Positions 39,282-50,829 are shown, counted from the stretch's first letter. The stretch is 64,000 bases of DNA from Holacanthus passer (GCA_025331565.1 JAFREQ010000157.1:992001-1056000); one strand, 5' to 3'. Notes: generated by a model not told the origin, from the sequence alone. Numbers and translations: made by a program.

Positions 39282-40454
39282 GTCAGACTTGCATTAAATG
39301 TGCTCGTTATGAGTTGGTGTTTTGTGTCTGCGAATATGTCTGTTTTTTTCCACTCATTGTCGCTACCTGATCCCGTTCCTGTCTGCAGGTACACAAACAT
39401 GCTGCCAGCACCACCGTCACCACCCTTGTCTTGACATTTTAGAGCCACCAGAGAATGATGTCCTCATATTTCTTCGTGGGAGGGTGAAGGGATGGGGGGT
39501 CTGCTCATGGATTGTTTTTCCCTTCCTGTCTGCGTATCTATTTATGTCCTTCCACTTCTCATCCATTAAGAGTGTGTGCGTGTTTGTAGGTGTGCAGGTG
39601 TGCGCGCGCCTTCCTTGCTGCAGGTCGCTTCTGCTGACCCCTCCTCTAAAGGAGGACTCCATCAACGTGGGCAGAATCACAAGTCCTGTGATTGTGCATG
39701 AGCGCTCATTTGTCAAGTGCTTATCCCACAACGGAGGAGGGATGTCAGCTTCTGTCTGCTGGCATTCCTTCATATATCCATGTGACATGTCACTATGTCA
39801 TAGAGGATAAAGTGCTGCAGTCGGGCTTTTCTCTTACCAAAATATCTTCATGCTGTTCTGTGTGTGTGTGTTTCAGAGAGGGAAACTTACAAAATGATCA
39901 ATTGAGGTCAATTTTATAAAGAAAAATGTTGAGTACATGAGCACTTTTAACGCCCTTTACATCATCAAGTACTCTGAAAGAGGAAAAATACTGCTTTCAT
40001 GCATAGGTAGAGAACTTAAGTGGATGGTAAATTTGACTCATTTGCATCAAAAATGCCCTATCTATCCTTAATGATAAATACAGTATAGATAATAGATAGA
40101 TTAATTAACAATTGCACAGTAATGTTAGAGTGTAATGTCAAACAAAAGTCAGAAATTATGAAACAACCTTTTCACACCTAATTTACTTGAGTTTTGCTTG
40201 ATAGTATATAATTTGATCATTTTAATTTGTTTTGTATTACAACACCAAATAATAAAGATACCGGTGACAAATGAAGAAGTAAGTTTTCCTCCCTGTTGCT
40301 GTATGTTTGCATTACTTTGCCTGTCTCTGCCATGTCACTAACCTCCACTGTGTCCACGGAAACACTGTCCTGTTTCACTGTGTTGTTTTCCTCTCCACTT
40401 TGTGTCTTTTCATTCCATCGCTCACCTCCATCAAATCACTTCATCCTCAAACAG
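36845..40454 (+). other. Intron between Ig2 and the DQRE microexon
   Basis: Phase-1 intron of 3.6 kb, or the first part of a 7.2-kb intron if the microexon is skipped. It contains a (CA)n tract at 39246-39281. No gene or mobile element is recognised. An AG-CAACCGGA-GGT stretch near 38180 resembles an 11-nt microexon but would break the frame. Confidence 0.8.
39246..39281 (+). repeat. (CA)n microsatellite
   Basis: A CA dinucleotide run of about 36 bases in the Ig2-Ig3 intron. Confidence 0.95.
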
Positions 40455-40466
40455 ATCAGCGTGAAG
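40455..40466 (+). CDS. ptprf: Candidate ptprf microexon: DQRE insert between Ig2 and Ig3 (meB-type)
   Basis: The 12-nt ATCAGCGTGAAG lies between CCTCAAACAG and GTTTGT. With phase 1 on both sides it encodes DQRE between YVR and VRRVPPRF. Type IIa receptors carry a four-residue mini-exon B exactly here (ELRE in PTPdelta and PTPsigma), which changes the Ig2-Ig3 hinge and partner choice. The last two residues match, and the upstream 45 bases are pyrimidine-rich. The donor is weak, as is common for alternative exons. A rough estimate of chance for AG-N12-GT with an RE ending and correct phase in this intron is about 0.02. It is unproven without transcripts. Confidence 0.72.
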
Positions 40467-43400
40467 GTTTGTCAGTTTCACTTTTAATCCCCTCCCTTCG
40501 ATTTGATACAGATTTTAAGTGAGTTCCACCATCATTTTCCAGCCGCTCCGATGGAGACACCGATACCCTGTCCCTGGAAAACAAAAATATTATTAATAGC
40601 CCTCCCTAATCCATCGTAGCGTAAATGTGTCCTCTTGTCTACTTGTTTGCATGAATCCTTGAATAGTTCTTGCATGCCTTCCAACACCACTCCCCCTGTT
40701 TCGATTCGCCTTGCCAAAACACACAAAGAGTCCCTTCGCGTGTTTGCTTAAGTCATTATTAGATCTCTGTTGTGTTCTGTAGCTGTGGAGTCTTCCCAAC
40801 CGCACCCATATTGTCACTGTCGACCACATCCACCAAAAACTATAGCTCCTTTCACCCTCAGACTTTCCGTCCACCTCTGTAGGCCCATCAGAGGTGTGTG
40901 ATGGATTACTCTGGTATTCAGGTGGCAACCGGATTTGTCAGGTATTTAGGCAGCAACACCCCTGCTCTCCCACTGAGGGACATGGGTATCAGAACTGACA
41001 AAGCCGTTCTCAGGGGATTATGTCTGTTTTACCGCCATGGGCATCCACTACCCAGAGACTGAAGGATGTGATAGGCACATGCTAGCCTAATGAGAAACAG
41101 ACTTCTCCCCTGTCTTCATGTGATGCTGCATCAGGAGGCCCTGGAGGAAAAGTTTATTAAATACAAGAGTTTTGAGGCACACAGTCCATCTACTTTTACT
41201 AAATGTACTGTATAACAGCTAATCATTCATAAACACAACCAAGTGGTTAATATCAGGAGATTTGCTCCTTGATACACACATTTGCAGACTGAAGTCCTGT
41301 TTTAGAGTTAATGAATGATGACACTGACATTGTCCAAGAGAGAGCTAATGTTTTGGAAATGATTTCTTTAGTTGTACCATCTGCAAAAAACTGCTGTGCG
41401 AAGAGCTGACCTATAGAATATTTAAGAATGAGCTGGCAGTGTGCTGAGAGGGGGATGATCAGCCATCATGGTAGCCCAGCGGTGCTGCCAGGAAGCCTGG
41501 GAGCCCGCTGACTCTGTGCCAGTTTGCTCAGATATTGATTGACTGAACAGGTTCTGCTATCCTTGGGCACTTTGTCAAGGCAGTTAAATTTATAGGTATC
41601 CAGCAAGCAGGCAGGCGGAGTGGAGACAGGGCTTATTTTGTGGTTTTGATAGAGTCCCGGAGCCCGTCTCTCCAAGCCGCTCTCAACAGGAGAGAGGCTT
41701 CGCGGGAATCGATAACAATTACCTGCCCTCTAGTCATTTTGTTCCACAGCACCTCTCCAAACTTAACCGCACGACATGAATTATTCACAACATTAAGTGT
41801 TCAATATACACAGGCCCCATTGACGGACTGCTCTTAGCACTGTTTAGTCTAAGGAATCATGAAAGAATAACAGACACTTTGAGCTTAATGGTTTTACATT
41901 AGGGCTGCTTCTCTCAGGTTTCTCTTTTTCATAACCATATGTTGTGGAAAAATAGCTGCACTTGGAGAATATTACAGTTGTGTGAGAAGACACAGGTGGC
42001 CACCAACATAAGTGGAATACTAACACTTTTTTTCCTGATATAATTCAAAGGGAAAGTCTGTCATGCATTAGTCATACTGGAAATCAGATGTTCAGTCATT
42101 TATATGAGAAAATTAGACCGAGTTTCCTGCTTTATCTTGTTCTCTCAGCCTACTCAGGCTTGTGATCCCATCCCATATCTTTCCTCAGCTCCCTTGCATG
42201 CTTTGCTTGAGAATGTCGTCCCTGTCCTGTTCCCAGGCTGGTAACGCTCCTCGGCCAATCCAGTCTTTGCATTTAAAAATCAGCCATTTGCCTGATGGTA
42301 ATATTTCTAGACTCTCAATGTGTGTCACTTTTTTCCTGCATGAAACCATCCTTTTAATGCAGGAGCTTATTAAAGTTGTTCATTGAGTTGTTTTGTAAAC
42401 TTTTCATTATTATCAGTATTAAACAGCCACATTACTCTGTTCTAAACCTTCACTGACCTCTTTACTGTTCCCAGTGTTAAATTGATTTTTTTCCCCTCAC
42501 ACCCTCTGAAAAGGTTAGCTCTTATAAATAGCACTGCAAAGTTTTGATTTATTTCGGGTATTGTGTGAAACAAACTCTAAAGCCCAAATTCCAGAACATG
42601 CACTATTCAGTGACTCAGACCTGGGAAATTAATGTTTTCATGAGATATTGGGCCAGGTCGTTTAAGCCCACACGATTGTATTGATTAAAAAAACAGCAGC
42701 AGGTCTATATACAGCGCCTCAATTATTTTGGGAAAATTCAGATGAGTGTGAACCAGGTCCCACTTATTATAGTGTGGTCCAGAGAACCAGCCTTTTCCTG
42801 ACTGGAATCTCAAAAGGTGCTTTTGTGGGGTTTTTTTTTCCATTTCACCACATAATGAGGGGAATAACAAGCATGGCTATATAGTAACAACGTTCTGGTT
42901 CAAATTAGATCGAGGAGGGAGGGGTGAAGAGAGGGGGAAAGAGAAGGTGGAGGGAGACTCACATTTGAAAATCCATTTTCATGGAGACCAGTGCAAAAGA
43001 GCAATTACAGTCAAGGGTTTTTTCCAGAGAGACGCAGAGATGTCGTAGTGCATTAGGGGAAACAAGCAGTATAAATTCTGCAGGGATAGTTTCATGCCAT
43101 AGTGTTTTGAATACATACAACCAGCAGTAGTGGAATAACAATGGTGGGTCCTCACTACTGCTAAATGTTTGGTTTGGCTTCACTTTGTTCAAAATCAAGG
43201 TTAAAGAAGTCAAAGCCTCACCTTCATACATTCAGCACATACTATGGTAATGTTCAGATATCATACATTTTACAGGTCTGACAATGATGGATGTTCACGT
43301 AGCACTGTCAAGTTAGGTTTTCTTCACCATGTCAAGCGGATTAAGTTTGTTGTGGTTGCCAGAAAGTTACCAGAAAAAGATCTGAAGTGTGTAAATATGG

Positions 43401-44068
43401 CAGGCATTTCTTGTGCATCTTTATTTAGATAGAAACAAGTCATATGTAAATGCTGGCTGCCTGTTTATTCTGGGCCAGCTTTTCAGTGTTGCATGGAGCC
43501 TCTGCATCGGTGTTTGCCTTGTCCCTGGCGACGTCAACGGGCCCTTCTTGTCTCCATGGGAACCCCTTTTTAATGTCAGCCTATCTGCATATCAGAACTG
43601 CACAAAGAAGAGAGAGAGAGAGAGAGCGGGAGAGAGAGAGACTGAGCCAGGGAGAGGGAGAGGGAGGAGAAATCAAACAATGCCATCTCCACAGGGTCTC
43701 TCAATGATGCAACTCTCGCTACCATTTGACACTTTGACAAAAGAGGGCCAGACATAGTCTCCAGCAAAACTGGGCTATTTTTTTGATTATATTCCCTTTT
43801 GTAGGCAAGAGGATAAAACACCCCCTCAAAGTTTTCTTGTGAATTTCCAGAGCCATTCTGTGACAGTTCTATTATTCCCATTGTGCTCGCCTGCACATTC
43901 GGACAAAAGTGATCAGCCCTCCATTCTGTTAGCTTTCCTGAGTTAGCTTTTAGCTGTGTGGCATTGCATGGGGCAAAGCCATTCATGCAATCACAAAGAA
44001 AATCATAATATTCCTCTTACATATCCTACCTATTCACTATTTTCTCTTGCTCCTCTTCATCCACTTAG
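40467..44068 (+). other. Intron between the DQRE microexon and Ig3
   Basis: Phase-1 intron of 3.6 kb ending in CATCCACTTAG. It contains a GA-rich block at 43608-43672 and a purine-rich stretch near 42915-42960. Nothing coding is recognised. Confidence 0.8.
43608..43672 (+). repeat. GA-rich low-complexity block
   Basis: An interrupted (GA)n tract with GGGAGAGGGAGAGGGAGGAG towards its end, about 400 bases before the Ig3 exon. Confidence 0.9.
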
Positions 44069-44338
44069 TGCGACGAGTCCCACCCAGATTCTCCATTCCA
44101 CCCACCAACCAAGAGGTGATGCCAGGCGGCAGCGTCAACCTCACATGTGTGGCGGTGGGCTCGCCAATGCCCTATGTCAAGTGGATGATGGGCCTGGTGG
44201 AGCTGACCAAGGAGGAAGAGATGCCAATGGGACGCAACGTAAAGGAGATCACCAACATCCGCGAGTCGGCGAACTACACCTGCGTGGCCATCTCCTCTCT
44301 GGGCATGATAGAAGCCACTGCTCAGGTCACTGTCAAAG
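44069..44338 (+). CDS. ptprf: ptprf exon: Ig3
   Basis: 270 nt, phase 1 in and out (GTGAGA donor). The whole third Ig domain is in one exon: VRRVPPRFSIPPTNQEVMPG, GSVNLTCVAVGSPMPYVKW with the first cysteine, MMGLVELTKEEEMPMGRNV, and RESANYTCVAISSLGMIEAT with the second cysteine and an N-glycosylation sequon (NYT). The SSLGMIEATAQVTVK ending is LAR-like rather than PTPdelta- or PTPsigma-like. The next exon begins FN1, 0.9 kb downstream. Confidence 0.97.
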
Positions 44339-45234
44339 GTGAGACGCTTCCTGTTCAGACTTGTTGTTCTGTCTATCTGAGTGAGGTTGTTGCTGTTGAT
44401 TCGAGTCACCAACAGATTTCTGACACTTCTGATAATGGGCTGTTATAAAACAGAGTTAACTACTTTCAAATGGCCTCTGAAACTTCTTGTATGTAATTAT
44501 CACTGCCCCTTTGCTGTGGTCTGTGATTTTTGTTTCTACTGGGAGGCAAAAATTAAAGGCTGTTGCTGTTTTCAGTCTCTTTGTCAATAAGCATCGATGT
44601 CAGGGTTTGTGTGTGTTTCTTTCTGCCTGTTTGTTGAATCCTTTCTTTTCTGTAACAAAGTGTGTGTGTGAATGTGGCTCTGCCCCACTTGTGTGTATGT
44701 GACTGTGCGAGTGTGTTGTCTACCCATTGCAGCCTCTCTTATCAGTAGTCGTCTGTATTGATCCCACTTTCCACTCAGCTGATCGATACACGGAATGTCA
44801 CAGTCATTTAGAGGGACCACAGCAATACAGACCCCCTTCTTCAAAGAAGCCATAATGAAAACCCTCTGTTTTGTTTGTATTTGTCCTACTCTCACAACGG
44901 GAACCACTCTTGCAATTTTCTTGTATTGTCAGTAATGACCAGACTGTTATAAAAATCAAAATTGAGATTTCAGTCTAGCTCTTCTTTTCATTTGGGGATA
45001 TTGGCTGCTGACAGCACTATAAGGATTAGCTTATGAAACAATCCATCTCAGTGCTATGAGTTACACAATGGAGACATGACCAGTCACGTCTTTTCTCTCC
45101 AGGAGCTGATTTTAGCTGTATTGTACATTTTCAGAATCATTGTATCGAATGTGTCAGATGTCCAATTTTTCTCAAATTACCCACAAGTCTTTAAAGTCCA
45201 TATCAAAGCTAATACCCTGCTTCTCCCTCCTCAG
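44339..45234 (+). other. Intron between Ig3 and FN1
   Basis: Phase-1 intron of 896 bp, GTGAGA donor and CTCCCTCCTCAG acceptor. Only short TG-rich patches near 44660-44720 are noted. Confidence 0.9.
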
Positions 45235-45816
45235 CCTTGCCAAAGCCCCCCACCTCCCTCATTGTGACTGAGACCACAGCCACCAGTGTGACTCTCACCT
45301 GGGACTCTGGCAACCCAGAACCAGTCTCTTACTACATGATCCAGTACAAAGCCAAGTCTTCAGATAATGGCTTCCAGGAAGTGGAGGGTGTGGCAACTAC
45401 ACGTTACAGCATCGGTGGACTTAGCCCCTACTCAGAGTATGAGTTTCGTGTCATGGCTGTCAACAACATTGGCCGCGGGCCACCCAGCGACCCTGTGGAG
45501 ACACGCACCGGTGAGCAGGCCCCCTCCTCGCCACCTCTGCACGTCCAAGCTCGCATGCTGAGTGCCAGCACAATGCTGGTCCAGTGGGAACCGCCCGAGG
45601 AACCCAACGGGCAAATCAGGGGCTACCGGGTCTACTACAGCTCGGACCTGACAGCTCCGCTCAGCGCCTGGCAGAAACACAACACAGACGACAGCAGTCT
45701 GACGACCATCTCAGGCCTGACTCCTGATATCACCTACAGCCTCAGGGTGCTGGGCTTCACTTCTGTAGGTGACGGGCCACCTTCTGACATCCTGCAAGTC
45801 AAAACCCAGCAGGGAG
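45235..45816 (+). CDS. ptprf: ptprf exon: FN1 and FN2 in one exon
   Basis: 582 nt, phase 1 in and out. FN1 runs from ALPKPPTSLIVTETTATSVT through WDSGNPEPVSYYMIQYK and GLSPYSEYEFRVMAVNNIGR to VETRTG. FN2 starts EQAPSSPPLHVQARMLSAST and includes VQWEPPEEPNGQIRGYRVYY and GLTPDITYSLRVLGFTSVGD, ending VKTQQG. Each has the FN core tryptophan and the Y-x-x-R/Y-x-L-R-V strand. In LAR, FN1-FN2 is the surface bound by the synaptic partner NGL-3. A GGTGAGC sequence at the FN1/FN2 boundary (45510-45516) looks like a splice donor but is coding here. Confidence 0.97.
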
Positions 45817-46283
45817 GTGAGCAGCCAGTAACTGTGTGGCTTTCTGTATTAATTAATGTGTGTGTGTTCTAGAGCTGAAATGATTAGTCAATTAATCAAT
45901 TAGTCAAATGAAAGAAAATTATTCACCAACTATTCTGAGAATCGATTAATCAGTTTGTAAGCAAGTAATTGTGAAAATAATTGTCGCAAGCCTAGTGTGT
46001 TCACGTGCACATGTAAAGTTTTATATTTTGCCTGTGTCAGTTGTGCACATACAGTTTAGTGTCAGACAAGGTAACATCTATTTTAGGTAAGGTATTTTAT
46101 TTAGCCGATGTGTGGGCTGTTTGTGTATTAGTTCGTCTCTGCCATGCAAATGCCTTCTCATACAGTCAGTTGTGGGGACGTGGTTATTGCTGCTGACACT
46201 GTGGAGAACATTTAGCTTTAGAAATGTGTTCTTTTTGTTCCTTTATTTCTTTAACCTCTGTCCTCTCGCCCCTCTGTACCCAG
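45817..46283 (+). other. Intron between FN2 and FN3
   Basis: Phase-1 intron of 467 bp with a GTGAGC donor and CTGTACCCAG acceptor. About a quarter of it is a hAT-type MITE (45870-45994) inserted 53 bases after the donor. Confidence 0.92.
45862..46002. mobile_element. Short hAT-type MITE with perfect 8-bp target duplication
   Basis: The 125-bp body (45870-45994) starts TAGAGCTGAAATGATTAG and ends AATTGTCGCAAGCCTA, imperfect inverted ends of the widespread fish TAGGGCTGCAAC family. It is flanked by GTGTGTTC on both sides (45862-45869 and 45995-46002), an exact 8-bp direct repeat as made by hAT transposases. The middle is full of ATTAATC/GATTAAT inverted motifs and would fold back on itself. 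It has no coding capacity and was presumably moved in trans. Confidence 0.88.
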
Positions 46284-46417
46284 TCCCTGCCCAGCCGTCC
46301 AGCTTTGAGGCTGAAGCTGAGCTGGACAGCCGCATCATGCTAACATGGCTGTGGCCCGTACAGGACCCCATCACTAAGTATGAGCTGCAGTACTGGGAGG
46401 CCGGCGCAGAAAACAAG
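46284..46417 (+). CDS. ptprf: ptprf exon: FN3, N-terminal part
   Basis: 134 nt, phase 1 in and phase 0 out. It encodes VPAQPSSFEAEAELDSRIML, then TWLWPVQDPITKYELQYWEA and GAENK, the first strands of FN3 with the core tryptophan. The donor AAG|GTTAGA is weaker than its neighbours. The intron that follows is only 603 bp and contains a long ATCT microsatellite. This split of FN3 into two exons is as in other LAR-family genes. Confidence 0.95.
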
Positions 46418-46484
46418 GTTAGAATAACAACGTGAAGTTGTAACTATTTTATGACCTGGTTTCTCTCCTGCATACTGTCTTTTC

Positions 46485-46517
<33 letters not shown>

Positions 46518-46518
46518 C

Positions 46519-46552
<34 letters not shown>

Positions 46553-47020
46553 CTTATTTACACTTCTCATATTCTGCTGTGGGACTGCAGATGAATGAAT
46601 CTCTCTGTTTATGATGCAATTTCTCTGAATGGGAATCCGCGGCTGAAGCAATGTTATTGTAGTAATGCAGTCAACTCCCCAGCTGATGAGAAAGATTTAC
46701 TGTAGTACCAGACAGCAAAGTTGCTCTGTTCTGTCTCTCAGAGTTGTGGCCCTTCGTTCAACTCTGCTGGACCACTGCACCAGTTGTAAACTAGACAATT
46801 TGTGTTTGGGAACGAGTTACTGTCCAATTTGGCTTTATTCTCTGCTTTGTATGCATGTAGGAAGGAGAGACAGCAGTTTAGGCTTTAGGATTTCAGCTGG
46901 AGATTAGTTATATGTCTAAACAATACAATAAATACTATTCCTACAACTCAACACATGAAAAGAAAATGTTTGACTGTCTTTGATTTTAATTCAGTTTCAT
47001 CTTTCTGTCTAACCCTCCAG
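46418..47020 (+). other. Intron within FN3
   Basis: Phase-0 intron of 603 bp (GTTAGA donor, AACCCTCCAG acceptor). Its main content is the tetranucleotide repeat at 46484-46552. Confidence 0.92.
46484..46552 (+). repeat. (ATCT)n tetranucleotide microsatellite
   Basis: About 17 units of ATCT with one ACCT interruption near 46516. It starts 67 bases after the weak FN3 donor. Such arrays are usually highly variable in length. Confidence 0.96.
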
Positions 47021-47165
47021 ATACATGTGACCTTCAATCCAGCGGGCTCCTATGCTGTGGACGGTCTAAAGCCTGACACCTTGTACCGTTTCTCTCTGGC
47101 AGCTCGTTCTGAGATGGGTTTAGGCGTCTACACCCAGCCCATCGAGGCTCGCACCGCTCAGTCCA
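47021..47165 (+). CDS. ptprf: ptprf exon: FN3, C-terminal part
   Basis: 145 nt, phase 0 in and phase 1 out (GTAAGT donor). It encodes IHVTFNPAGSYAVDGLKPDT, then LYRFSLAARSEMGLGVYTQP and IEARTAQS, the last strands of FN3 including the conserved LKPDTLYRF and LAARSEMG motifs. The phase-1 end allows joining either to FN4 (50524) or, in a short isoform, directly to FN8 (62177) without loss of frame. Confidence 0.97.
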
Positions 47166-50100
47166 GTAAGTTCTTTTCCCTCCCTTGCGTTAACTCTCTC
47201 ATCTGTCTTTATCTCCTCATTGTCCACTAACCAGCGGTATTGTAGGGTAACAGTCACCGCAGCACCACTGAAGCAGGTTAAGATTTAGGCAGGAGAAAGT
47301 TGTGTTTCATCGAGCTTAACTCAGACCGCGTCGGCAACTTGAATGTCAAGTCAATTTCAGCACGACATAAAATGCTGACAGTGCACTCATCCCGGTCAGC
47401 CACCACCCCCCCTCTGTCACCAACACTAACCCTCCTGTCCATCTATCTGAGGGCAGGCTCTGTGTTCAGTGTCAAAGGTACGTTTAATGTGTCTTTCTCC
47501 CACATTTGTGAGCAGTGCTGTGTTATTTTGCCTCATGTCATTATGTGCTTTTACAGTGCCAGCACTCAAAATGTCACTCTGCCAGCTGACTGCTGATTTT
47601 TTTTTGCTGTGGTGGCACCATGCTTGTACCACTTCACCCAGGAGGCTTATGTGCAGTGCATTTGTGCCTTGAACACGTTCTGTACTGAACTACATTTTGT
47701 TGGAAACAAAAGGTTCCCATGAATAAATGTGCCTGTTCTAATTTGATCCGCTAGAGAGAAGACATGTCAGTCTGTTGGAGATGTTGGAACTACAGAAAAC
47801 AGACAAGTCTAAGTTTTTTAAATACCAAAATTATATCGGATTACATTTACAATAGACACATTTTCAGATGCGTCAAAGAAATACCAAAACATATCTGCAT
47901 AGTCAGTAACAGCATCACTGTGGCTGCAGCAGAACAGAAAACAATACAATCGACTGGACAGAAGATATTGATATCTATTTTTTTAAGAGCCAACACCTCT
48001 GACAACCACAAAGTTATATAACTGTCAATTGAGATCACGAGTGGTGATGACTCTTGTGCCTCCTTTCAACAGGAGATATAAGAACACAGAATTTCGTGTG
48101 GTGGGATGATGGTGTGCACGAAATAAGCAGCAGCCTTGAGAAGGTTCTGAGGCAGAAAGGCAGTGGGGAAGTGTGACATTTTCTAGTGCTGCATTTAATG
48201 TTTAGTTTCATTTTTTAATATTCAGAGCAATGAACATAGCTGAGCTGTAGTCACATTTTTTCCTCTTTAGACATGGTGAAACACGAGGACTCACCAGTTT
48301 TTAAAATGATGCTTTACCTAAACCGGAATGAGAAATTATAGAAGTAAGAGTGGTCAAGCTGATTTAAAAAATCATTAGCTCAATTCATAGTCAGATTTTA
48401 AACAAAATGTTATCTCCAACACCAAAAATCAGAACACAGGATGGAAATGTTTTACAGTAGTACATGAGGAAACACTGAAACTGACAATGAGTAATTGTAT
48501 GAGGATGCTGTTAGTGTTTTATTCACAGACAGCAGTAAAACAGATCAATATTTGAATAATGATTGGTTAATAAACAAATTACCAGCCTTTTCATCTGTAA
48601 CTCTTCAATTATATGTTTGAATATACCTTAAATGTGTATTGTCAAAAAATATGTATTGGGCTTTAACATTAGGAAGGAGAGATAGATAGAGGTACTTTAT
48701 CTTCTTCATCTATAATTTTATCTCTATTTTAAGCCCACTATTTGTCTTTCTCAGTTTTGCCTCCGAGGTGCATGTATTTCCTGCGGTGTTGTCCTCCCCT
48801 CATCCAATTTGACTTTGATCTAGCAGATTTTTCATCAGAACCTCAATATCAGGATCTATTCTGCAAATCATCACCGTTGTTTTGATTCACTCTGTCACTT
48901 TGTGTAATGCATGTGCTATTGTCAGATCTTTGCAGTTTTCTCTCCACTCTCTTGTGGACCAGGGACCACCTGATGAGACTCAATTCTCTTCTGCAAAGCT
49001 CTCATGTTTTGAAAAGGTGGAGTCCTGGCAGTAGTTTATTGGATTCATATTTGAACTGACTATTCATTGCTCTGCTTATTAAAAAGGAAATTTCGTGGGC
49101 ATGCTTTGTAAGAACACCTTGCACACCTTGAATTTTCTTTTTTTTTTTTAGTTCATTTTATTCTCTATTGAAGAGGCCTTTTTTGTGGAGTTGAAAAAGT
49201 TTGTTATTGAGTTCTATGCATGTAATGTGTGAATGCTATTGTGTTTTTAGTATTGTTTATGTTCCTTAGTTTAGAGTTGTTTGTTGGTTTTGTTTTTCTC
49301 CGGACTTGAGAGTTTACATATATTTTATTCGACAGCTTAATATAATTTATTGCAGTAATGTTATTATTCCAGACTACTGTTGATGTAGTAAATCTGGAAC
49401 ATTTAGGAATTTGTCATATCTGATAAGTACAACAATATTGTTTTCCACTGTGGTGGCTACAAACCAGATGTTGACAATAGCTGCAATGTTCATAACTGTT
49501 ATTGATTATGACATTAGATCTACGTACGACTCCACACAGCCAAGAGTATCTCAGCTGCAGCACTGAGCAGGGCCTGACAAAGACTGTCATGAAGCCCAGA
49601 GCTTCTGCATCAATGTGCGAACACCAGTCAACAATGTCAAGCACTTGTTCACACTCTCGCACGTCTATAGACACTTTATTGCTCCCTCTGCATACTGCGA
49701 GACGCAGCAGAGAGAGCAGTTAGGGACAAATTATGTCTTTATGAAAACATCGCCTTGTAAAGATTTGGCACATTTTATATTTTGTTCAGCCCACCCTGTA
49801 GTTTCATGGCCCCTTGCATAAATGTAGTGCCAAACACAGCTTCAACAGTTGTCTAGTAATGTGTTTTTGCAGCCAATCTCTCAGTCCGGAGGCAGCATCC
49901 TGTTTAGTATGGAAGCTTTTTGTATTCAGTATTTTAAAATTTATATATATATAACAAGTTATATTTAAATTTACAATGTAGTACGATTACAGTATGAGTG
50001 TGAATGATCTGTTATTCACCAGCTGAGAAAGTGATTAAAAATAGACTTTCAATACAAGGTAGAGGACATATCCTAAAAATGGAATAGGTTAGCTGGACCT

Positions 50101-50523
50101 TGATGTCATGTACTTCAGATAGAATCAATATCTGAAAACAAATCCAGTTAGGGAATGCTTTGTCCACCATACCTATATTACATTAAACCCAGTTTTGTTC
50201 ATGTATAGGTAAAATACAGAAACATGAACATTAAGATCATACATGAACATTATATTTTCTCTAAAAAGATTAATGCCACTTTCCACACTTTTTTTTCCAA
50301 GCTGAATTTGTAATGGTTGTTAATTATACAGTTTCAGTTTTCATATGTAGCTTAACTTTCTCTGCATACTGTAGGTACATTTTGAATTTTACGTTGTAAT
50401 TATCCAATAGTCTAATGTACAAAAAGCTTCCACTTTTGCCTTATTTGCTTGTGTTTTTGTTTATTTTTTTGTTTGCTTGATCCGTGCCCCCCTCCGTGTG
50501 GTTGTGCTCCCCTCCCCCTACAG
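47166..50523 (+). other. Intron between FN3 and FN4
   Basis: Phase-1 intron of 3.4 kb, AT-rich for most of its length, with GTAAGT donor and CCCCCTACAG acceptor. Nothing coding, repetitive or structured was recognised beyond short A/T runs. Confidence 0.85.
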
Positions 50524-50829
50524 CCCCATCCGCCCCCCCTCAGGAGGTACATCTGGTCAGCCTGAGCTCCACCAGCCTCAAGGTGAGTTGGGTGGCGCCG
50601 CCCGCCGCGAGCCGCCACGGCGCCATTGTGCGCTACACAGTCAGCTACCAGGCCCCGGCTGGAGAGGACACGGAGCGGCATGAGGTGACGGGCATCGGTG
50701 CAGACGCCACTAGCTATGTGCTGGAGGGCCTGGAGAAGTGGACTGAGTATCAGGTGTGGGTGAGGGCACACACTGACGTGGGCCCCGGCCCTGAGAGTGC
50801 CCCAGTGAGGATGAGAACCAAAGAGGATG
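50524..50829 (+). CDS. ptprf: ptprf exon: FN4
   Basis: 306 nt, phase 1 in and out, a complete FN domain in one exon. It encodes TPSAPPQEVHLVSLSSTSLK, then VSWVAPPAASRHGAIVRYTV and SYQAPAGEDTERHEVTGIGA, and closes with GLEKWTEYQVWVRAHTDVGP and MRTKED. The exon is strikingly GC-rich compared with the surrounding intron. It contains an internal AAG|GTGAGT (cut after 50582) that matches the donor consensus better than the authentic ATG|GTAGGT. As a symmetric exon it can be skipped in frame. Confidence 0.97.
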
